DNA of 64,000 nt from Hyphomicrobiales bacterium (GTDB lineage: Bacteria; Pseudomonadota; Alphaproteobacteria; Rhizobiales; Rhizobiaceae), in contig UEGR01000021.1 of NCBI GenBank assembly GCA_900465685.1, forward strand, positions 98,302-162,301. Reading direction: 5' to 3'. Positions within the stretch are counted from its first letter, which is position 1; each line of letters opens with the position of its first letter. The translations under genes were made by a program, and so were the position numbers. Under the pieces are notes generated by a model. That model did no database searches and had not been told where the DNA came from. It saw only the letters and a program-made list of their open reading frames with translations. Positions 48,565 through 59,908 of the stretch are shown here, in pieces.

Positions 48565-48776
48565 CGCATACGGGAACTTCTACGCGAGCGCTCTGTCGTT
48601 CTCACGCCGTAGGAGGCCGATGCATTGGTATCGAAAACCATGCCGTCATCCGTATTCACATCGTTGAGCGCCCGCGCATAGGAATGCCGGGTGCCATGGC
48701 GCATATCCTTCGCCTGCACCGAAACGATGGAAACAATGGCCATGAGGCCCACCAGGGTCTGGGTCGAATAACGCAT
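48561..48776 (-). CDS. small secreted hypothetical protein, 71 aa
   Basis: MRYSTQTLVGLMAIVSIVSVQA is a plausible signal peptide. The mature part of about 48 residues is polar and basic, ending SRRSSRMR, with no known domain. GGGAG lies 9 bases upstream of the ATG at 48776. No other frame competes here. It is convergent with the GntR gene. Function unknown. Confidence 0.65.
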   Translation of the reverse strand: MRYSTQTLVGLMAIVSIVSVQAKDMRHGTRHSYARALNDVNTDDGMVFDTNASASYGVRTTERSRRSSRMR

Positions 48777-49001
48777 TTCCGACGCTCCCGTCAGGCAAAA
48801 CACCACGGCACTTGTTCGATCCGTTCAACGGCGCTTTGTGTGTTGGTTTGAACGCACATCTTTTCGAAAGCCGACTTGCGCATTTCTGGACATGCGTTCC
48901 GTCCGCAAAATTGTGCGACCAGTGAACGGTGAACTGGCGACCGAAAGATGGCGCAAGCCGACCGGCTTCGGGGCAGATTTTCACAAAACCGTGATTGAAA
49001 T

Positions 49002-49029
49002 AAAAAAGCCGGAGCGAACGCTCCGGCCG
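49002..49029 (-). terminator. intrinsic terminator of the MarR gene
   Basis: GCCGGAGCG/CGCTCCGGC arms with loop AA, followed by TTTTTTA on the minus strand, 26 bases after the stop. Confidence 0.85.
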
Positions 49030-49054
49030 GTTTCTCAAGGACTGAGACGTTCGT

Positions 49055-49492
49055 TTAATGCGTCTTGTTCATCGATTCCGACATTTTGCGCAGCACATTC
49101 AGTGCAACGCTCAATTCTTCATCAGTGACGCCTTCAAGCAGGTCCTCACGCACGTCGCCGGCGAGTTTCTCAACCTGCTCGGCAAGAACCTTGCCCTCTT
49201 CGGTCATCACGACACGCTTGGCGCGCCGGTCACCTTCGACGGTCTGGCGCTCGATGAACGACTGACGCTCCAGACCATCGAGCAGGCGAACCATGGTCGC
49301 ATTCTCGATCTCCAGCGTTTCAGCCAGTTCCTTCTGATAAAGACCTTCCTGTTCAATCAGTGCCAGCAGCGTGCGCGCGCGCGCCAGTGTCAGGCCGCGC
49401 TCCTTTACCCTGGCGTCAAAAACGGTGCGAAGCTTGCGGTTCACCTTCGCCATGGCATCAATCATTTCTGCTCTGAGATCTGTCGTGCTCAT
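49055..49492 (-). CDS. MarR family transcriptional regulator, 145 aa
   Basis: Winged-helix dimer protein: LTLARARTLLALIEQEGLYQ, KELAETLEIENATMVRLLDG (recognition helix) and the wing QTVEGDRRAKRVVMTEEGK. Flanking helices form the dimer interface. The start is the ATG at 49492, with AAGG about 10 bases upstream; the GTG at 49549 adds 19 unlike residues. A short palindrome TTAGTAAACTAA lies 18 bases upstream and suits autoregulation. Target genes and ligand are unknown; no efflux gene adjoins it. Confidence 0.9.
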   Translation of the reverse strand: MSTTDLRAEMIDAMAKVNRKLRTVFDARVKERGLTLARARTLLALIEQEGLYQKELAETLEIENATMVRLLDGLERQSFIERQTVEGDRRAKRVVMTEEGKVLAEQVEKLAGDVREDLLEGVTDEELSVALNVLRKMSESMNKTH

Positions 49493-49509
49493 ATCCGATG
49501 CCTTATATA

Positions 49510-49521
49510 TTAGTAAACTAA
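49510..49521. promoter_or_regulatory. candidate MarR operator
   Basis: TTAGT-AA-ACTAA palindrome, 18 bases before the MarR start and next to TATATAT, where it would overlap the -10 region. Confidence 0.45.
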
Positions 49522-49730
49522 CGATTGTGTTTCTGGATAAATGGCTCACGGTTCATTTTCAATGGTTACACGCGCAAGTCACGCAAGCGTGAAGTTTTTC
49601 CCTCAGCCTGGGGAGTAAAACCAAATAAGTTGTGCCTGAAGCCTGAATTTAAGAACCGAAATAACTTGAAAAACGAATAGTCGTTAAAAACAAAAAATAT
49701 GCGCTGCAAATGAAACCAAAAAGAAAAGCG

Positions 49731-49750
49731 GACCAAAGTCCGCTTCTCCA
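49731..49750 (-). terminator. intrinsic terminator of the atp operon
   Basis: GAAGCGGAC/GTCCGCTTT-type stem with loop TTTG. On the minus strand it is followed by TCTTTTTGG, 26 bases beyond the atpC stop. Confidence 0.8.
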
Positions 49751-49775
49751 TAAAATCTGTGAATTTCTTAGCCAA

Positions 49776-50183
49776 TCAGCCCGGTATAACCGCGCCCTGC
49801 AGCGTCATCAGCTGGTGCAGGAAGATTTCGGCCTTGGTGCGATGCTCCGGCGACGTCGCATCATCGAGCGCCTTGCGGGCTTCATCGATGCGGCGCGTAA
49901 TGTCCGACGGCTCAATGGCGTCGACATGCGTTGCGGATTCGGCCAGCACGGTGCAGCTCTGCGGGGTAATATCGGCAAAACCACCGAAAACCACATAAGA
50001 GTCGGACTTGCCGTCGGCAAGCTTCACCGAAACGACTCCCGGCATGATCGTCGACATCAGCGGCGAATGACCGGCGAGAGCCGTCAGATAGCCTTCGCTA
50101 CCCGGAATGACGACTTCCGTCACCTGCGCGGAAAGCAGGAGGCGTTCAGGCGACACGAGTTCGAATTGGAAAGCTTGAGCCAT
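49776..50183 (-). CDS. atpC: ATP synthase F1 subunit epsilon, 135 aa
   Basis: Central-stalk subunit that couples and regulates F1. N-terminal beta sandwich: FQFELVSPERLLLSAQVTEV and GSEGYLTALAGHSPLMSTIM; the C-terminal helical part is shortish and ends AEIFLHQLMTLQGAVIPG. The ATG at 50183 (MAQAFQFEL) was preferred over the GTG at 50192. Last gene of atpHAGDC; a terminator follows. Confidence 0.95.
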   Translation of the reverse strand: MAQAFQFELVSPERLLLSAQVTEVVIPGSEGYLTALAGHSPLMSTIMPGVVSVKLADGKSDSYVVFGGFADITPQSCTVLAESATHVDAIEPSDITRRIDEARKALDDATSPEHRTKAEIFLHQLMTLQGAVIPG

Positions 50184-50307
50184 GGTTCTCACTTAAATCT
50201 CAAGAGCGCGATCCCGAAACTGGAAACCGGTTTTCGAAAAAATCGTGCTCAAACAAATGAAGAGGTCGTCTCGGTGGGCCTGTCGGCCCACCGGGAAACT
50301 CAATTCA

Positions 50308-51885
<1,578 letters not shown>

Positions 51886-51948
51886 TTACCTTCCGTTAGC
51901 ATGGTCCCGAAAAGTTGCAGACTTCCCGGATAGACCGTGCGGTAAACC

Positions 51949-52827
51949 CTAGAGCGCTTCCGCGCCCGAAATGATTTCGATCAGTTCCTTGGTGATCTGA
52001 GCCTGACGCTGACGATTATACGTGATCGACAACTTGTTGATCATGTCACCGGCATTACGCGTCGCATTGTCCATCGCGCTCATCTTCGCGCCCATTTCGC
52101 CCGCCACATTTTCCAAGAGAGCGCGGAAAATCTGGACCGAAATATTGCGCGGGATCAGCGTGCTCAGGATCGCCGCAGGATCAGGTTCGTACTCATAAAT
52201 CGCATCGCCTGCAGTGTCCGCCTGCGCAACATCGCCAGCCGAAGCCGGAATGATCTGCTGTGCAGTCGGGATCTGTGCAATCACCGACTTGAATTCGGAA
52301 TAGAACAGGGTGCAGACATCAAATGCGCCTTGTTCGAACAGCTCGATCACCTTGTGGCCGATCTGGTCGGCATGCACAAAAGCGAGCTGCTTGACTTCGC
52401 GCAAATTGACGTGGTCGATGATCAGAGAGGCAAATTCGCGACGCAGAATATCTGCGCCCTTCTTGCCGACCGTGATGATCTTGACCGTCTTGCCTTCAGC
52501 GAGGAGCTTGCGGGTATGATCGCGCGCCAGGCGTGCGATCTGCGAGTTGAAACCGCCGCAAAGGCCACGTTCTGCAGTGCAGACGACGAGCAGATGCACG
52601 TCGTCCTTACCCGTACCGGCCATCAATGCCGGTGCATCTTCGCCGCTGACATTCTGCGCGATATTCGCGAGAACGGCGCCCATGCGCTGCGAGTAAGGCC
52701 GTGCGGCCTCCGCAGCTTCCTGGGCACGGCGCAGCTTCGCCGCGGCGACCATCTGCATCGCCTTGGTGATTTTCTGCGTCGCCTTGACCGAGGCGATACG
52801 GTTTCTCAGATCCTTTAGTGAAGGCAT
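51949..52827 (-). CDS. atpG: ATP synthase F1 subunit gamma, 292 aa
   Basis: Rotor shaft of F1. Starts [20 protein letters not shown] and ends [20 protein letters not shown], the two conserved coiled-coil ends; the middle domain has [16 protein letters not shown]. Full length for the family. Lies 21 bases after atpA and 69 bases before atpD on the operon. Confidence 0.97.
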   Translation of the reverse strand: MPSLKDLRNRIASVKATQKITKAMQMVAAAKLRRAQEAAEAARPYSQRMGAVLANIAQNVSGEDAPALMAGTGKDDVHLLVVCTAERGLCGGFNSQIARLARDHTRKLLAEGKTVKIITVGKKGADILRREFASLIIDHVNLREVKQLAFVHADQIGHKVIELFEQGAFDVCTLFYSEFKSVIAQIPTAQQIIPASAGDVAQADTAGDAIYEYEPDPAAILSTLIPRNISVQIFRALLENVAGEMGAKMSAMDNATRNAGDMINKLSITYNRQRQAQITKELIEIISGAEAL

Positions 52828-52848
52828 CCGTTCATCCCGTCACAAAAT

Positions 52849-54378
52849 TCAAGCAAAAGACTTGGCGAACGCGTCGACCGCTGCCTTGAGCTTTGCTTTG
52901 ATGTCGTCGGTGAGCGCCTTCTGATCGCGGATCGCATCCAGCACATCCTTGTGCTCGGTGCGCAGCGAAGAAAGAAGACCTGCTTCGAACTTGCCAACCT
53001 GGTTGACGGCGATCTTGTCGAGATAGCCATTCACGCCGGCGAAAATCACGGCAACCTGTTCTTCCGTCTTGAGCGGCGAGAACTGCGGCTGCTTGAGAAG
53101 CTCGGTCAGACGTGCGCCGCGGTTCAGCAAACGCTGGGTCGAGGCATCGAGATCCGAACCGAACTGTGCGAAAGCGGCCATTTCACGATACTGGGCGAGC
53201 TCGCCCTTGATCGAACCGGCAACCTGCTTCATGGCCTTGACCTGAGCCGAAGAACCAACGCGCGAAACCGACAGACCGACGTTAACAGCCGGGCGGATAC
53301 CCTGATAGAACAGGTTGGTTTCGAGGAAGATCTGGCCGTCGGTGATCGAGATCACGTTGGTCGGAATGAAGGCCGAAACGTCGTTGCCCTGGGTTTCGAT
53401 GACCGGCAGAGCCGTCAGCGAGCCAGCGCCGTTTTCGTCGTTGAGCTTTGCAGCGCGCTCGAGAAGACGCGAGTGCAGATAGAAAACGTCGCCCGGATAA
53501 GCTTCACGGCCCGGAGGACGACGAAGCAGAAGGGACATCTGACGGTAAGCAACAGCCTGCTTGGACAGATCGTCATAACCGATGAGAGCGTGCTGACCGT
53601 TGTCACGGAAGTATTCGCCCATTGCGCAACCTGCGAACGGAGCGAGGTACTGCATCGGAGCCGGATCGGAAGCGGTAGCAGCGATAACGATCGAATATTC
53701 GAGAGCGCCGCGTTCTTCGAGAACCTTGACGAACTGAGCAACAGTCGAACGCTTCTGGCCGATAGCAACGTAAACGCAATAAAGCTTTTCGCTGTCCGGG
53801 CCGTTGTCGTGGATCGGCTTCTGGTTCAGGAAGGTGTCGAGAATGATGGCGGTCTTGCCGGTCTGACGGTCACCGATGACCAGCTCGCGCTGACCACGAC
53901 CAACCGGGATCAGAGCGTCAACAGCCTTGAGGCCGGTCGACATTGGCTCATGAACCGACTTGCGCGGGATGATGCCCGGTGCCTTCACGTCGACGCGGCG
54001 ACGCTCGGTAGCAACGATTGGGCCCTTGCCGTCGATCGGGTTGCCGAGAGCGTCAACGACGCGGCCCAGCAGGCCCGGACCAACCGGCACGTCAACGATG
54101 GCGCCGGTACGCTTAACGACGTCGCCTTCCTTGATGTCACGGTCGGCACCGAAGATAACGACACCAACGTTGTCGTTTTCAAGGTTGAGCGCCATGCCGC
54201 GAATGCCGCCGGGGAATTCGACCATTTCACCAGCCTGAACATTGTCCAGACCATAGACGCGAGCAATACCGTCGCCGACGGACAGAACCTGACCGACCTC
54301 GGAGACCTCAGCCTCCTTGCCGAAGTTCTTGATTTGCTCTTTCAGGATAGCGGAAATTTCCGCAGCGCGGATGTCCAT
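52849..54378 (-). CDS. atpA: ATP synthase F1 subunit alpha, 509 aa
   Basis: Non-catalytic nucleotide-binding subunit. Walker A is GDRQTGKTA, and [19 protein letters not shown] and [20 protein letters not shown] are characteristic. It starts [20 protein letters not shown], the usual N-terminus that contacts delta. Its start codon shares one base with the atpH stop, which suggests translational coupling. Confidence 0.98.
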   Translation of the reverse strand: MDIRAAEISAILKEQIKNFGKEAEVSEVGQVLSVGDGIARVYGLDNVQAGEMVEFPGGIRGMALNLENDNVGVVIFGADRDIKEGDVVKRTGAIVDVPVGPGLLGRVVDALGNPIDGKGPIVATERRRVDVKAPGIIPRKSVHEPMSTGLKAVDALIPVGRGQRELVIGDRQTGKTAIILDTFLNQKPIHDNGPDSEKLYCVYVAIGQKRSTVAQFVKVLEERGALEYSIVIAATASDPAPMQYLAPFAGCAMGEYFRDNGQHALIGYDDLSKQAVAYRQMSLLLRRPPGREAYPGDVFYLHSRLLERAAKLNDENGAGSLTALPVIETQGNDVSAFIPTNVISITDGQIFLETNLFYQGIRPAVNVGLSVSRVGSSAQVKAMKQVAGSIKGELAQYREMAAFAQFGSDLDASTQRLLNRGARLTELLKQPQFSPLKTEEQVAVIFAGVNGYLDKIAVNQVGKFEAGLLSSLRTEHKDVLDAIRDQKALTDDIKAKLKAAVDAFAKSFA

Positions 54379-54938
54379 CAGCCGACCTCTTTCAGTGCAA
54401 GCTTGAGAGAAGATAGTTTGGTGCGAAGGGACGTGTCGATCTGACGCGAACCCATCTTGACGATAAGACCGCCGAGGATCGACGGATCGACGGTGACGTT
54501 AATCGTCACGTCCTTGCCGGCCACGCTCTTCAGCGTTGCCTTCAATTCGTTTTCCTGCGCAGCGGTGAGCGCATGCGCGGAAGTGACATCGGCGGAAACT
54601 TCTCCGCGATGTTCAGCAGCAATCTTGTGGAATGCGGCGATAATGCCCGGCAGGGCGAAAAGGCGGCGGTTCGCTGCGACGACGCGCAGGAGATTTCCGA
54701 CCAGACCCGTGATGCCCGCCTTGTCGGCAATGGCGCCGATCGCATGGAGCTGGTCTTCCGAAGAAAATACCGGACTGGAGATCAGACGCTTGAGGTCCTC
54801 GCTTCCGCTCAGAAGCGCCTCGAAACGAACAAGATCTTTCTCCACAGCAGCAACGGACTTGGCTTCGAGCGCCAGCTCGAAAAGCGATCCGGCGTAACGC
54901 TGTGCCACACCTGAAATGAGCGAAGACGTTTCAGCCAC
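54378..54938 (-). CDS. atpH: ATP synthase F1 subunit delta, 186 aa
   Basis: Peripheral-stalk subunit connecting F1 to b subunits. The sequence [20 protein letters not shown] opens the helical N-domain and the C-terminus has [20 protein letters not shown], standard for OSCP/delta. The GTG at 54938 was chosen because AGCAGG lies upstream and it gives (M)AETSSLIS; a TTG at 54944 is less likely. First gene of the F1 operon. The Fo genes are elsewhere, as is usual in this group. Confidence 0.96.
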   Translation of the reverse strand: MAETSSLISGVAQRYAGSLFELALEAKSVAAVEKDLVRFEALLSGSEDLKRLISSPVFSSEDQLHAIGAIADKAGITGLVGNLLRVVAANRRLFALPGIIAAFHKIAAEHRGEVSADVTSAHALTAAQENELKATLKSVAGKDVTINVTVDPSILGGLIVKMGSRQIDTSLRTKLSSLKLALKEVG

Positions 54939-55162
54939 GAACAACCTGCTCTCTACGTTGAAACCATCCTTTTGGGGCCCATTATTGCTCAGGACGCCAA
55001 GCCGATGATTTTATTGAATGTTTCCGGAAAACCACTGACGCGCGAGCACGTCAACACCGAAATGTGATTGCCGTCTAGCATAGACGAACAGGACTCGCAA
55101 CACGCGAATCCCGCACTTTTGTGTAAGTTTTGTCGCGTTTTCAGATCAAAAAAGTCGCAGGG

Positions 55163-55552
55163 TTAACCGATGAAGCCAAAAGCGTAGAGCAATGGCCCGG
55201 CGGCCAGAAGGAATTCTACAATTCCTGCCAACCAGTTATAGATAGTGCCGCCCCTATCGGACATCATCGAGATGAAGCGACCGAACAGCGCAAAGCCCCA
55301 TGCCACACCCAAAACGATCCACAGGTAGGGCTGTGCAAAGATGAGAGCGCCAAGACCGAGAGCGAGATAAGGACCAGCCAGCACCGCGCGGATGGAGCTG
55401 AAGGCTTCCGGACGGGCATTGATCGGCTGCAACCGCAACAGCTTCATGGTGATGCCGGGCGCGAAAAGCATGACAATGCCCGCAAAGGCGGTCACGGCTG
55501 CCGAGCTCCAGGCGAGCCATTCGCCGGTCGTGGTGGGAAGATAGAATTCCAT
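55163..55552 (-). CDS. small integral membrane protein, DUF4345-like, 129 aa
   Basis: Four probable helices: WLAWSSAAVTAFAGIVMLFA, AVLAGPYLALGLGALIFAQP, LWIVLGVAWGFALFGRFISM and WLAGIVEFLLAAGPLLYAF. The layout and the conserved R-GG-like loop (SSIRAVLAG, GRFISMMSDRGG) resemble DUF4345 proteins, whose role is unknown. The ATG at 55552 has GAAGG upstream; a GTG three codons earlier (55561) is possible. Lies between atpH and priA on the same strand, without close linkage to either. Confidence 0.75.
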   Translation of the reverse strand: MEFYLPTTTGEWLAWSSAAVTAFAGIVMLFAPGITMKLLRLQPINARPEAFSSIRAVLAGPYLALGLGALIFAQPYLWIVLGVAWGFALFGRFISMMSDRGGTIYNWLAGIVEFLLAAGPLLYAFGFIG

Positions 55553-55618
55553 CGTATTCACCTTCTTCGTTTTAGGCCCTATAGCGGATAATTCTCCGAG
55601 ATTCCATGCCGGTTCCGG

Positions 55619-57841
55619 TCACAAGAAACTCTGGGGATCTATGTCCACTTGAACGCGGATAGACCCTCGTTCCTTTGGCGAAGCCGCCAGCAAAGCGCGG
55701 ATAAAGGATTGAATATCCGCGCGTTTTGTCCCGTGGATCAATATCCGGAAACGATGCCTTCCGCGCACCAGCGCCAGCGGTGCTTCGGCTGGACCGAGCA
55801 CCGAAATCTCCGAAGAGGACGGTGCTGCACGACGAAGGGCGCGGGCATGATTTTCAGCATCCGGACGATTATCGGCAGAGATGATCAGCGCGGCCAGCCG
55901 CCCGAATGGCGGCAGCGCGCTACGCTCCCGCTCCTCGATCTCGCGAGCATAAAACGCCTCGGTATCGCCGCTGACGATGGCGCGCATAACCGGATGATCC
56001 GGCTGGTAAGTCTGGATCAGACCGAGACTCTTGCGGCCCGTTCGGCCTGCGCGCCCGGTCACCTGATTGAGAAGCTGGAAGGTACGTTCGGCGGCGCGCG
56101 GGTCGCCATTGGCCAGCCCCAGATCGGCATCCACCACGCCCACCAGCGTCATATTGGGGAAATTGTGCCCCTTGGCGACAAGCTGGGTGCCGATGACGAT
56201 ATCCGCCTCACCCTTCGCAATGGCATCGAGTTCCAGACGCAGCCGCTTCACGCCTCCCGCCATATCAGACGAAAGCACTATGATTCGCGCGTCGGTGAAG
56301 GTCGCCGCAACTTCTTCCGCGATGCGTTCTACGCCCGGACCGCAGGCGACCAGATGATCAAGGGTGCCGCATTCCGGGCAGGCTTCGGGCGTCGGCTCGT
56401 GATAGCCGCATTGATGGCACATCAACTGGCCGCGAAAGCGATGCTCGACCAGCCAGCTTGAACATTGCGGACACTGGAAGCGATGGCCGCAGACGCGGCA
56501 CAAGGTCAGCGGCGCGTAACCACGACGGTTGAGGAACAGCAGCGCCTGTTCGCCGCGCTCCACCGTCTTGCCGACGGCTTCGGTAAGCGCAGGCGACAGA
56601 AAGCGCCCCGGCGGCGGCGGTGAGCGCCGCATGTCGATGGTCTTCAGATCGGGAAGCGCAGCTTCCGCATAGCGCCCGTAAAGCTTGATTCGCTTGTAAC
56701 GGCCCTGATCCGCATTGACCTGACTTTCGATCGAGGGCGTGGCCGAGGCAAGCACCACTGGAAAGCCGCCAATGTGGCCGCGCACGACAGCCATATCGCG
56801 GGCATTGTAGAAGACCCTGTCTTCCTGTTTGTAAGCCGGATCATGTTCCTCGTCGACGATGATCAGGCCCAGTTCCTTGAAGGGCAGAAACAGCGCGGAG
56901 CGTGCGCCTGCGACCACGCGCACCGTACCTTCCGTGACCTGACGCCAGACACGCTCACGCGTGCGTGGCGCAAGGTCGGAATGCCATTCGGCGGGCTTGG
57001 CTCCAAACCTGTTGTGGAACCGGTCGAGAAACTGCTGCGTCAGGGCGATTTCCGGCAGGAGAATCAGCACCTGCTTGCCCTGCTCCAATGCCTTGGCGAC
57101 GGCTTCGAAATAAACTTCGGTCTTGCCGGAGCCAGTGACACCATCAAGAAGCGAAACGGAAAAACAGTCTGCCGCGACGGAATCAGAGAGCATTTCTGCT
57201 GCTGCCTGCTGGTCTTCCGAAAGCGTCGCGCGGGCATATTCCGTATCCGGTTTCGCCACCACGGCGGGCGGCGGCAGCATCACTTCCTCGAAAATGCCTT
57301 GCGCCTTCAACCCTTCCACGACCGTCGTCGAAACACCAGCCGCATGGGCCAGGCCGGATCGCGTCCAGGCAAGCCCGTCGCGAGCAAGCTCCATCACTCG
57401 CGCACGGGCGTCGGTCATGCGTTCTGGCTCGCCGCCTGAATAGCGCAAGCCCGGTACCGATGGCTCGGGATCGAAGGCCGCAGGCACGCGCAATACCATG
57501 CGCGCCACCATGCCGGGCGGAGAAAGCGTATAGTCCGCTGCCCAGCGCATGAAACGAAGCATCTCGCTATCCACCGGCGGACAATCGAAAACTTCAGAAA
57601 TAGATCGCAATTTTTTGGCATCGACCGCATCGGTTTCGCCTTCGCAGACGATACCCGCAACTTCACGCGGTCCGAGAGGGACGCGCACGATCGACCCGGG
57701 CTGGACGTTCATGCCCTCCGGGACCATATAAGAATAAGGCCGTTCTGCTGGCATAGGCACCAACACCGGAACCACGCGCGGCGCGAGGCTCGGAAAGAGG
57801 CCTTGAACGGGGTTAGCAATATCGTGCGAATCTTTCGACAT
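55619..57841 (-). CDS. priA: primosomal replication helicase PriA, 740 aa
   Basis: Restarts stalled replication forks by binding fork structures and loading DnaB. The N-terminal 3'-DNA-end binding domain (about 1-130) precedes the helicase core with Walker A GVTGSGKTEVYFE, DEEH (IIVDEEHDPAYKQEDRV) and motif VI QVTGRAGRTG. The zinc cluster lies between the helicase lobes: CRVCGHRFQCPQCSSW, and CHQCGYHEPTPEACPECG. It is divergent from the transaldolase-family gene, with 108 bases between them. Confidence 0.96.
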   Translation of the reverse strand: MSKDSHDIANPVQGLFPSLAPRVVPVLVPMPAERPYSYMVPEGMNVQPGSIVRVPLGPREVAGIVCEGETDAVDAKKLRSISEVFDCPPVDSEMLRFMRWAADYTLSPPGMVARMVLRVPAAFDPEPSVPGLRYSGGEPERMTDARARVMELARDGLAWTRSGLAHAAGVSTTVVEGLKAQGIFEEVMLPPPAVVAKPDTEYARATLSEDQQAAAEMLSDSVAADCFSVSLLDGVTGSGKTEVYFEAVAKALEQGKQVLILLPEIALTQQFLDRFHNRFGAKPAEWHSDLAPRTRERVWRQVTEGTVRVVAGARSALFLPFKELGLIIVDEEHDPAYKQEDRVFYNARDMAVVRGHIGGFPVVLASATPSIESQVNADQGRYKRIKLYGRYAEAALPDLKTIDMRRSPPPPGRFLSPALTEAVGKTVERGEQALLFLNRRGYAPLTLCRVCGHRFQCPQCSSWLVEHRFRGQLMCHQCGYHEPTPEACPECGTLDHLVACGPGVERIAEEVAATFTDARIIVLSSDMAGGVKRLRLELDAIAKGEADIVIGTQLVAKGHNFPNMTLVGVVDADLGLANGDPRAAERTFQLLNQVTGRAGRTGRKSLGLIQTYQPDHPVMRAIVSGDTEAFYAREIEERERSALPPFGRLAALIISADNRPDAENHARALRRAAPSSSEISVLGPAEAPLALVRGRHRFRILIHGTKRADIQSFIRALLAASPKERGSIRVQVDIDPQSFL

Positions 57842-57949
57842 GATCGCGTGACCTTGGCGCGGCTTTGCGCTAAAGAAAAGCCACCTTCCGGGACTTAAAT
57901 GGATTTAGCTCCCAAAAACCACCCGCGCTCATTATGGAGGAACGCTGTT

Positions 57950-58603
57950 ATGAAGTTTTTCGTGGACACTGCGGACGTCAAGGAAATCCGCGAACTGAAC
58001 GACCTCGGACTGGTCGATGGCGTGACCACCAACCCGTCCCTCATCCTGAAGTCGGGTCGTGATATCATTGAAGTTACCAAGGAAATCTGCTCCTTCGTCA
58101 AGGGCCCGGTTTCGGCTGAGGTTGCTGCGACCGAGTATGAGCAGATCATGAAGGAAGCGGCCGTTATCTCCAAGATCGCAGACAATATCTGCATCAAGCT
58201 GCCGCTGACGCTCGACGGCCTCAAGGCTTGTAAGGCCCTGACCTCGGACGGCCACAAGACCAATGTGACCCTCTGCTTCTCGGCCAATCAGGCACTGCTC
58301 GCCGCCAAGGCCGGCGCGACCTTCGTTTCGCCGTTCATCGGCCGTATCGACGATATGGGCGTCAACGGCATGGAACTGATCGCCGAAATCCGCACGATCT
58401 TCGACAATTACGATTTCCGCACCGAAATTCTTGCCGCTTCGGTTCGTACCGTCAATCACGTCAAGGAAGCAGCGCTTATCGGCGCCGATGTCGTGACCGC
58501 ACCTCCGGCAACGCTGAAGGCGCTCGTCAAGCATCCGCTGACCGACAAGGGCCTCGAAACCTTCCTCGCCGATTGGGCGAAGACCGGCCAGAAGATCGCC
58601 TAA
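57950..58603 (+). CDS. tal: transaldolase / fructose-6-phosphate aldolase family protein, 217 aa
   Basis: Short (TalC/FSA-type) class I aldolase: starts [31 protein letters not shown], the Schiff-base lysine Lys83 in [12 protein letters not shown], and later [16 protein letters not shown]-like segment ([12 protein letters not shown]). Members of this subfamily act as pentose-phosphate transaldolase or as fructose-6-phosphate aldolase; I cannot separate them by eye. GGAGG precedes the ATG at 57950, ruling out the upstream TTG frame. Ends at a strong terminator. Confidence 0.92.
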   Translation: MKFFVDTADVKEIRELNDLGLVDGVTTNPSLILKSGRDIIEVTKEICSFVKGPVSAEVAATEYEQIMKEAAVISKIADNICIKLPLTLDGLKACKALTSDGHKTNVTLCFSANQALLAAKAGATFVSPFIGRIDDMGVNGMELIAEIRTIFDNYDFRTEILAASVRTVNHVKEAALIGADVVTAPPATLKALVKHPLTDKGLETFLADWAKTGQKIA

Positions 58604-58626
58604 TCAGCGATCTTGCCAGACAGATG

Positions 58627-58655
58627 GAAGGCGGGCTTATGGCCCGCCTTTTTTA
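58627..58655 (+). terminator. intrinsic terminator of tal
   Basis: AAGGCGGGC/GCCCGCCTT arms (58629-58650) followed by TTTTT. It lies about 25 bases beyond the tal stop and just before the end of the convergent ATPase gene. Confidence 0.88.
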
Positions 58656-58665
58656 TTGCGGCTCA

Positions 58666-59760
58666 CTATTCCAGAACCGTCTCGCCATCCTGCTTGCTCA
58701 CGCGGATCGGCCTGCTGCCGCATTGCTCGGCAATGGCTTGGGCGAGCGCGCTGGAATGGGTCACCACCCAGATCTGGCTGCGTTCGGATGCCTGCGCGAT
58801 CATTCTGGCCAGTGACGGGATCATATCCGGGTGCAGGCTCGCCTCGGGCTCGTTCAGCGCAACCAGCGGCGGCAGACGATAGGACAGAAGCGCGCCGGCC
58901 AGCGCCAGCAGGCGAATCTGTCCGTCCGATAATTCACCGGGACGAAAAATGCGGGGCGGGAAAGCCGGGAAATTCAGACCGAAACTGGCGGTTTCCTCCG
59001 GATAGGGAACGACCAGTTGAGCGCCATCCAGCGCCTCTGCGATAAAACGGTCGAGATCGACCGTATCCTGACGGATATGAGCAAGCGTGGCGAAGACTGA
59101 GGCGAGATTGCCGCCATCCTCGTCCAGCATTGCCGCTGTGGCCGCGATGGAAGGCTGACGCGCCGGTGCGTCGCGATCGCTTCTGAAGCCGTGATAAAAG
59201 CGCCATCCGCGCATTTGCGCCGAGAGGTCGCCGATTTCCGGATAATGCCCCGACTGGCCGAGCACCGCCAGCCCGCTTTCCGATGTCAGAAGCCGCGCGG
59301 GATGCTCAATGCGCCGCCCCTCCCCGTCGCGGGCAAAAACCGCCGGGCCGCGCCGATCCATGAGATCGACCGGGCGGCGACCTGTATCGAGATTGAGCTG
59401 CTCTTCCTTGATCTGCGGCTCGAACGGAAAGGCTCCGGATACTGGTGGCGGCAAACCCGCCTCGATCCGATAGGACAGGCGCGATGCCAGCCTTTCATCC
59501 TCGAAATCCGCTTCCAGAATAATCCGCGCCGATTCGTGCTTGCGACGACCGCCGCTCCACATGGCCGACTGCATGCCGCCTTCCCGGACAATCTCTGTCG
59601 AAAAATTGCCTTCAGCAGCCGCCTTGATCAGTTGCAAAGCCCGATAGAGATTGGATTTGCCAGCGCCGTTTTCACCGACGAACACCGTCACCTGCCCAAG
59701 ATCAAACCGGACAGAACGCAGCGAACGATAGCCTTTGGCCGAAAAGGAAACGAGGCGCAT
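58666..59760 (-). CDS. AAA-family ATPase (COG4637/RecF-like), 364 aa
   Basis: Predicted ATPase of the SMC/RecF/OLD group. Walker A lies at GENGAGKSN (about residues 29-37), the signature-like ELSDGQIRLLALAGAL near 275, Walker B LVALNEPEASLHPDM, and the H-loop in WVVTHSSALAQAI. The central part (about 95-240) is the lid region. No nuclease (TOPRIM) domain follows, unlike OLD proteins, and no partner gene such as an endonuclease is adjacent, so a defence role is not supported here. The function is unknown. Confidence 0.85.
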   Translation of the reverse strand: MRLVSFSAKGYRSLRSVRFDLGQVTVFVGENGAGKSNLYRALQLIKAAAEGNFSTEIVREGGMQSAMWSGGRRKHESARIILEADFEDERLASRLSYRIEAGLPPPVSGAFPFEPQIKEEQLNLDTGRRPVDLMDRRGPAVFARDGEGRRIEHPARLLTSESGLAVLGQSGHYPEIGDLSAQMRGWRFYHGFRSDRDAPARQPSIAATAAMLDEDGGNLASVFATLAHIRQDTVDLDRFIAEALDGAQLVVPYPEETASFGLNFPAFPPRIFRPGELSDGQIRLLALAGALLSYRLPPLVALNEPEASLHPDMIPSLARMIAQASERSQIWVVTHSSALAQAIAEQCGSRPIRVSKQDGETVLE

Positions 59761-59783
59761 GATCTCCGCAACAGGCTAACACA

Positions 59784-59816
59784 ATAAAGGGCGGCACAAA
59801 CCGTGCCGCCCTTTAT
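59784..59816 (-). terminator. intrinsic terminator of the MBL-fold gene
   Basis: Perfect 14-bp arms ATAAAGGGCGGCAC/GTGCCGCCCTTTAT with loop AAACC. The stem base itself provides T-rich sequence on the minus strand. Confidence 0.8.
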
Positions 59817-59908
59817 ATCGATCTTGATACGAACCACAAATTCCAATCAACCAGCCAAGGCTGTTACGTACAGTCCGGGCTGAGAGCCGATTGTGCTTTG
59901 CCGGCGCA

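Noticed and set aside
58666-59760. AAA ATPase as part of a defence (OLD/Gabija-like) system
   Set aside because: No TOPRIM domain and no adjacent helicase or nuclease partner; neighbours are tal and an MBL protein on separate transcripts.
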